A stretch of 64,000 nt of DNA from positions 465,001 to 529,000 of the forward strand of contig NZ_JAQIJT010000002.1 in assembly GCF_036946125.1 (NCBI RefSeq). The letters run 5' to 3'. This DNA is from Sphingomonas adhaesiva (GTDB lineage Bacteria; Pseudomonadota; Alphaproteobacteria; Sphingomonadales; Sphingomonadaceae). The number at the start of each line of letters is the position of its first letter. The first letter of the stretch is position 1. The notes beneath the pieces are model-generated. The model ran no database searches. It was not told the DNA's origin and was given only the letters and a program-made list of their open reading frames with translations. This document shows positions 60,087-64,000 of the stretch, piece by piece. Made by a program: the position numbers and the translations under genes.

Positions 60087-62945
60087 ATGACCGACGCCGC
60101 ACGCCTGTTCGCCGCCCTGTCGACCGCGGGGTTCGCGGGCGAATGGGACGACGGCATCGGCGCGCGGCGGGTCGCGTCGACCGACAATTCGATCTACCAG
60201 GTGCTGCCCGCCGCGATCGTCTATCCGCGCACCGGGGGCGACGTGACCACATTGGTGCGGGCGCTGCGGACATCGGGGGTGGCGCTGTCGCTGACCGCGC
60301 GGGGCGGCAATACCGGGACCAACGGGCAATCGCTGAACGACGGGGTCATCGTCGATTTCGGCAGGCACCTGCGCGGCATCCGCGACTTCGATCCCGTGGC
60401 CGGGACGGTGGTGGTCGAACCGGGCGTGGTGCTCGACCAGCTGAACGCGTTCCTGGGTGCGCATGGCCGCTTCTTTCCGCCGATGGTATCGACCGCCAGC
60501 CGCGCGACGATCGGCGGCATGGTCGCGACCGATGCGTCGGGAAAGGGGTCGCGCCGTTGGGGCAAGACGTCGGACTATCTCGTCGCGATCGACCTGACGT
60601 TGTCCGACGGCACGCCGTGGCGCGCCGAGCCGATGACGTTGGCACAGGCGCAGGCGATCGCGCGCGGCACCGGCATCGTCGCCGATATCCACCGCGAGGT
60701 GCTGCGCATCGTCACCACGCGCGCCGATGATATCGCCGCGACTTTTCCGGACATGAACCGGGGGCTGACCGGCTATAATCTGCAAAAGACCTATGACGCG
60801 GCAACTGACCGCTTCTTCCTCGGCTATCTGCTGGCCGGATCGGAAGGGACGCTCGCGCTGACCCGTTCGATCACGCTGCGGGTCGAACCCAAGCCGGCGA
60901 AGCGTGCGCTGTCGGTGATTCGCTACGACGCGTTCGACACGGCGATGCGCGACGTACAGCGCCTGATCGCCGCCGATCCGGTCGCGATCGAGATCATCGA
61001 CGACAAGGTGCTGGGCGTCGCCCGCTCCGACATCATCTGGACCAGCGTCGAGGCGCTGCTGGGCGGCGCGACCGACATAGCCGTCGCGGCGATGAACTTC
61101 GTCGAATTCATCGGCGATGACGAAGCGACCATCGAGGACGGCCTCGCCCGCCTCACCGCCATCGCGCCGGCGGGCGATTGCCAGGTGGTGCGCGACGCAG
61201 GCCAGATCGGGCAGCTCTGGACCCTGCGCGAGAAATCGGTGGGATTGCTGGCAAGACTGGGCGGCAATCGACAGGGGCTGCCTTTCGTGGAGGATACCGC
61301 CGTCCCGCCCGACCGGCTGGCCGACTATGTCGCCGAGTTTCGTGCGTTGCTCGACGGACACGGCCTGCAATACGGCATGTTCGGCCATGCCGATGTCGGC
61401 TGCCTCCACGTCCGCCCGTTCCTCGACCTGCGCGATCGCGAACAGGCGGCGCTGATCCGGCCGATCTCCGACGCGGTCGCCGCACTGACCAAACGCTATG
61501 GCGGGCTGATGTGGGGCGAACATGGTCGCGGCTATCGCGGCGAATATTCGCCGTTGTTCTTCGGCAGCCTCTATCCCGAACTGGTCGCGTTGAAGGCGGT
61601 GTTCGATCCCGACAACCGCCTCAATCCCGGCAAGCTCGCCGCCCCGGCGGGGCACCGCGTCGACCGGATCGATGGCGTAAGCCTGCGCGCCGATGCCGAT
61701 CGGCGGATCGCGGACGGTCACGCGCAGGACTTCGACCGGGCGGTGGCGTGTAACGGCAATGGCGCGTGCTTCGCGTGGGACGCGCTCGATGTGATGTGCC
61801 CGTCGTACAAGGCGACGCGTGACCGGGCGCAGTCGCCCAAAGGCCGCGCAGCGCTGTTGCGGGACTGGGCACGGCTCGATTCGATCGCCGACCCGACCCC
61901 GGCCGAGGCGGCGGAGCGCGACGCGATCGAACGCGATACCGCGCGGTCACTGGCGACCTGCCTGTCATGCAAGGCGTGTACGACGCTGTGCCCGGTCAAG
62001 GTCGACATCCCGACGATGAAATCGCGGTTCGCCGAACGGACCGCCCGGCGTCGGCCGTTCAGGCACCATGTCGTCGCGCGGATGGAGGCGATGCTGGCGA
62101 TCGGCCGGCGGATGCCTGCGCTCGCCAACGCCGTGCTGCGTACCGGGATGGCGCGCACGGTCCTCGCCCGGATCGGCTATGTCGACCTGCCGGGATTCGC
62201 ACCCGCCGCCACGCGGCCGCCGGTCGCGACGCCCCGCGCAATAGGTCGCCTGTCACCTCAGCAGCGCGCGAAAACGGTGGTGCTGGTCGAGGACAGCTTC
62301 ACCGCCAGCTTCGACGGCAACGTCCTGTCTGCCGCCGCCCGCGTGCTCACCGTCTGCGGCTTCACCGTGCTGCGACTGCCGGCGCGCACCAATGGCAAGG
62401 CGCTGCACCTGATCGGGATGCGCGACCGTTTCGCCCGCATCGCCCGCGCACGGATGGCGGAGGCACGGGCGCTGACCGATCCCGGCGTGCGGCTAGTCGG
62501 GCTCGACACCGCGACCGCGCTGATGTTCGCGCAGGAATTTACCGAGGTGACCGGCGGAGCGGTCGACGTCGCCGGCCTGGAAACCGTGCTGGCCGACGCC
62601 GACCCGGTCGGCACGCGCGGTGGCGGTCTCTACCGTCTGCTCGGCCATTGCACGGAACAGGCGCTGCGCCCGCAGGCTTTGGTGCAATGGGCAACGGTGC
62701 TGGCGCGTTTTGGGATCGAGGCTGTGCCCACCAAGACCGGCTGTTGTGGCATGGCCGGGCTATTCGGGCACGAGGTCGCCAACCAGACACTGTCGCAGGA
62801 CATCTTTGCGCTCAGCTGGCAGGCAGCGACGCAGGACGACGCGATGCTCGCGACCGGGTTCTCCTGCCGCTGCCAGACGAAGCGGATGACGGGCAGGCGG
62901 CCGATGCATCCGATCGAGTTGATCGACCGGCAGCTGCGCGGTTAA
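60087..62945 (+). CDS. ydiJ: D-2-hydroxyglutarate dehydrogenase, FAD/Fe-S fusion (YdiJ-like)
   Basis: A 952-residue oxidoreductase. An N-terminal FAD-binding (GlcD-type) domain has SLTARGGNTGTNGQSLNDG and GGMVATDASGKGSRRWGKTSD. A linked C-terminal part has two 4Fe-4S clusters (CNGNGACFAWDALDVMCPSY and CLSCKACTTLCPVKVDIPT) and a CCG-type domain (TGCCGMAGLFGHE). This is the YdiJ architecture, which oxidises D-2-hydroxyglutarate to 2-oxoglutarate and passes electrons to the respiratory chain. It directly follows hglS, whose product is its substrate. Its stop codon overlaps that of the convergent lrp gene. Confidence 0.88.
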   Translation: MTDAARLFAALSTAGFAGEWDDGIGARRVASTDNSIYQVLPAAIVYPRTGGDVTTLVRALRTSGVALSLTARGGNTGTNGQSLNDGVIVDFGRHLRGIRDFDPVAGTVVVEPGVVLDQLNAFLGAHGRFFPPMVSTASRATIGGMVATDASGKGSRRWGKTSDYLVAIDLTLSDGTPWRAEPMTLAQAQAIARGTGIVADIHREVLRIVTTRADDIAATFPDMNRGLTGYNLQKTYDAATDRFFLGYLLAGSEGTLALTRSITLRVEPKPAKRALSVIRYDAFDTAMRDVQRLIAADPVAIEIIDDKVLGVARSDIIWTSVEALLGGATDIAVAAMNFVEFIGDDEATIEDGLARLTAIAPAGDCQVVRDAGQIGQLWTLREKSVGLLARLGGNRQGLPFVEDTAVPPDRLADYVAEFRALLDGHGLQYGMFGHADVGCLHVRPFLDLRDREQAALIRPISDAVAALTKRYGGLMWGEHGRGYRGEYSPLFFGSLYPELVALKAVFDPDNRLNPGKLAAPAGHRVDRIDGVSLRADADRRIADGHAQDFDRAVACNGNGACFAWDALDVMCPSYKATRDRAQSPKGRAALLRDWARLDSIADPTPAEAAERDAIERDTARSLATCLSCKACTTLCPVKVDIPTMKSRFAERTARRRPFRHHVVARMEAMLAIGRRMPALANAVLRTGMARTVLARIGYVDLPGFAPAATRPPVATPRAIGRLSPQQRAKTVVLVEDSFTASFDGNVLSAAARVLTVCGFTVLRLPARTNGKALHLIGMRDRFARIARARMAEARALTDPGVRLVGLDTATALMFAQEFTEVTGGAVDVAGLETVLADADPVGTRGGGLYRLLGHCTEQALRPQALVQWATVLARFGIEAVPTKTGCCGMAGLFGHEVANQTLSQDIFALSWQAATQDDAMLATGFSCRCQTKRMTGRRPMHPIELIDRQLRG

Positions 62946-63388
62946 CGCCGCAACCGCGTCGCCAGCACCACCGCCGATGTCGTCCGGTCGATACCGGGCA
63001 GCATCCCGATCGCGTCGATCACGTCGTTTAACCGTTTCAGGCTTGGCGCCTCGACCATCGCAATCAGGTCGTATTCGCCCGCGATTGCGTACAGGCTGGT
63101 GAGTTCGGGGATCGCTACCAGCGCGTCGTGCGTCTCGGCGATCAGCTTGGGCCGCGAGGTCATCATGACATGCGCGTGGACCATGCTGCGATCGTGCGCG
63201 TCGCCAAGGCGCACGGTATAGCCGTCGATCGTCCCGTCCTGTTCCATCCGGGCGATCCCGGCATAGACATGCGCGCGCGACACGCCGAGCAGGCTCGCCA
63301 ATTCGGACACCGCCGTCCGCGAATCCTGTCGCAGCAGGGCAAGCAGTCTGGAATCCAGTTCGCGTCTGCTGGCGCTATCGACCGTCAT
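62942..63388 (-). CDS. Lrp/AsnC family transcriptional regulator
   Basis: A 148-residue regulator with an N-terminal winged helix-turn-helix (LLALLRQDSRTAVSELASLL, GVSRAHVYAGIARMEQDG) and a C-terminal RAM ligand-binding domain (PELTSLYAIAGEYDLIAMVE). These proteins sense amino acids and control their breakdown. Its start overlaps the stop of the upstream asparaginase-family gene by 14 bases, so it is the second gene of that pair. It is convergent to the ast/hglS cluster and is the natural candidate for its control. The ligand is unknown. Confidence 0.9.
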   Translation of the reverse strand: MTVDSASRRELDSRLLALLRQDSRTAVSELASLLGVSRAHVYAGIARMEQDGTIDGYTVRLGDAHDRSMVHAHVMMTSRPKLIAETHDALVAIPELTSLYAIAGEYDLIAMVEAPSLKRLNDVIDAIGMLPGIDRTTSAVVLATRLRR

Positions 63389-64000
63389 CGGCTTCCCCCG
63401 CGTAAATCGCTGTACGGGCAGCCTTATCGCTCGAAACCGTGCCGCGATACATACCCTCGCTGTTCATCGCAAAGGCGACGTGGCCGTCCCCGTCCATCGC
63501 GATCAGCCCGCCATCGCCGCCGATCTCGCCCACTTCGGCGATGGTGTCGCGCGCCGCGTCGCCGACATCCTGGTTGCGCCATGCGATGCGGTCGCACAAT
63601 TGCCGCCCCGCGCTCTGGCGGATGAAATATTCGCCGGTGCCGGTGGCCGACATCGCGCAATCCTTGTCGATCGCATAGGTGCCCGCGCCGATGATCGGCG
63701 AATCCCCGATCCGGCCCCAGCGCTTGCCCGTCAGCCCGCCAGTCGAGGTCGCCGCCGCCAGATGCCCGCGCTGGTCGCGCGCCACCGCCCCGACCGTCCC
63801 GAAACGATGCGTCGGGTCGAGCGCGGCGTGCGCCTCATCGCGCTTCCATTCCTGATATTCGCGCCAGCGCTTCTCGGTGCGGAAATAGGACGGGTCGACC
63901 TGCTCCACCCCCTGTTCGCGCGCGAACTGGTCGGCACCGGCCCCGGTCAGCAGGACATGGCGGCTATGCTCCATCACCGCGCGCGCGAGCACGATCGGAT
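63375..64000 (-). CDS. iaaA: Isoaspartyl peptidase / L-asparaginase (Ntn-hydrolase), 3' part
   Basis: About 208 residues are visible; the 5' end lies beyond the window. The sequence PIVLARAVMEHSRHVLLTGAGADQFA matches the alpha subunit of IaaA-type asparaginases. The self-cleavage site is RFGTVGAVARD with the nucleophile threonine codon at 63795-63797. After it, GAGTYAIDKDCAMSATGTGEYFIR holds the substrate-binding part. The enzyme hydrolyses asparagine and isoaspartyl dipeptides. It overlaps the downstream lrp gene and may be controlled with it. It stands opposite to the ast/hglS cluster. Confidence 0.9.
   Translation of the reverse strand, partial: PIVLARAVMEHSRHVLLTGAGADQFAREQGVEQVDPSYFRTEKRWREYQEWKRDEAHAALDPTHRFGTVGAVARDQRGHLAAATSTGGLTGKRWGRIGDSPIIGAGTYAIDKDCAMSATGTGEYFIRQSAGRQLCDRIAWRNQDVGDAARDTIAEVGEIGGDGGLIAMDGDGHVAFAMNSEGMYRGTVSSDKAARTAIYAGEADDGR

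Overview
The window is a high-GC (roughly two-thirds G+C by eye) chromosomal segment from an alphaproteobacterium, most likely a sphingomonad (Sphingomonas or a close relative). The signs are split glycine decarboxylase subunits behind a tandem glycine riboswitch, a PagL-like lipid A deacylase, a TonB-dependent siderophore receptor, a Tat-exported PhoX phosphatase, a DUF1214/DUF1254 pair, a two-subunit glycyl-tRNA synthetase, and many GC-rich intergenic palindromes. The assignment comes from gene families and gene order, not from a database search.

Positions 1-8074 hold the end of an MFS transporter, the riboswitch-controlled gcvT-gcvH-gcvPA-gcvPB operon, an EamA permease and an archaeal/eukaryal-type proS. 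Positions 8445-23173 hold a TonB receptor with a Fur-like site, then rpoC and rpoB, and further on rplL and rplJ. The usual rplJL-rpoBC operon is split here by two opposite-strand genes, and rpoB has its own strong promoter candidate. Positions 23271-31817 hold a PhoX gene with a three-repeat Pho box, yaiI, a DEAD-box helicase, a 2OG-Fe(II) oxygenase, pth, rplY and a TraB/GumN lipoprotein. Positions 31880-42082 hold glyQ-glyS, ppdK, the DUF1214/DUF1254 pair, a chemoreceptor and an outer-membrane protein. glyS carries two different palindromic repeats in frame.

Positions 42083-53548 are a decayed accessory region: IS5-, IS481- and IS3-type remnants, a 5'-truncated phosphodiester glycosidase, a frameshifted small gene, and a two-partner secretion locus. 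In that locus the transporter TpsB is intact, but the very large TpsA adhesin is dead, cut by an IS3 remnant, a frameshift and a nonsense codon.

Positions 53773-64000 carry the most interesting system: astE-like, astC, astD, astA, hglS and a D-2-hydroxyglutarate dehydrogenase, five of them tightly coupled on the + strand, followed by a convergent lrp/asparaginase pair. The arginine succinyltransferase pathway needs AstB, which is absent. HglS and the D-2-hydroxyglutarate dehydrogenase are instead the terminal steps of lysine/2-aminoadipate breakdown. I infer that this may be an N-succinylated lysine (or 2-aminoadipate) catabolic route.

Across the window at least six families of palindromic or MITE-like repeats occur between genes, inside operons and inside one gene. 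One family, about 160 bp with 17-bp terminal inverted repeats, looks like a small non-autonomous mobile element.
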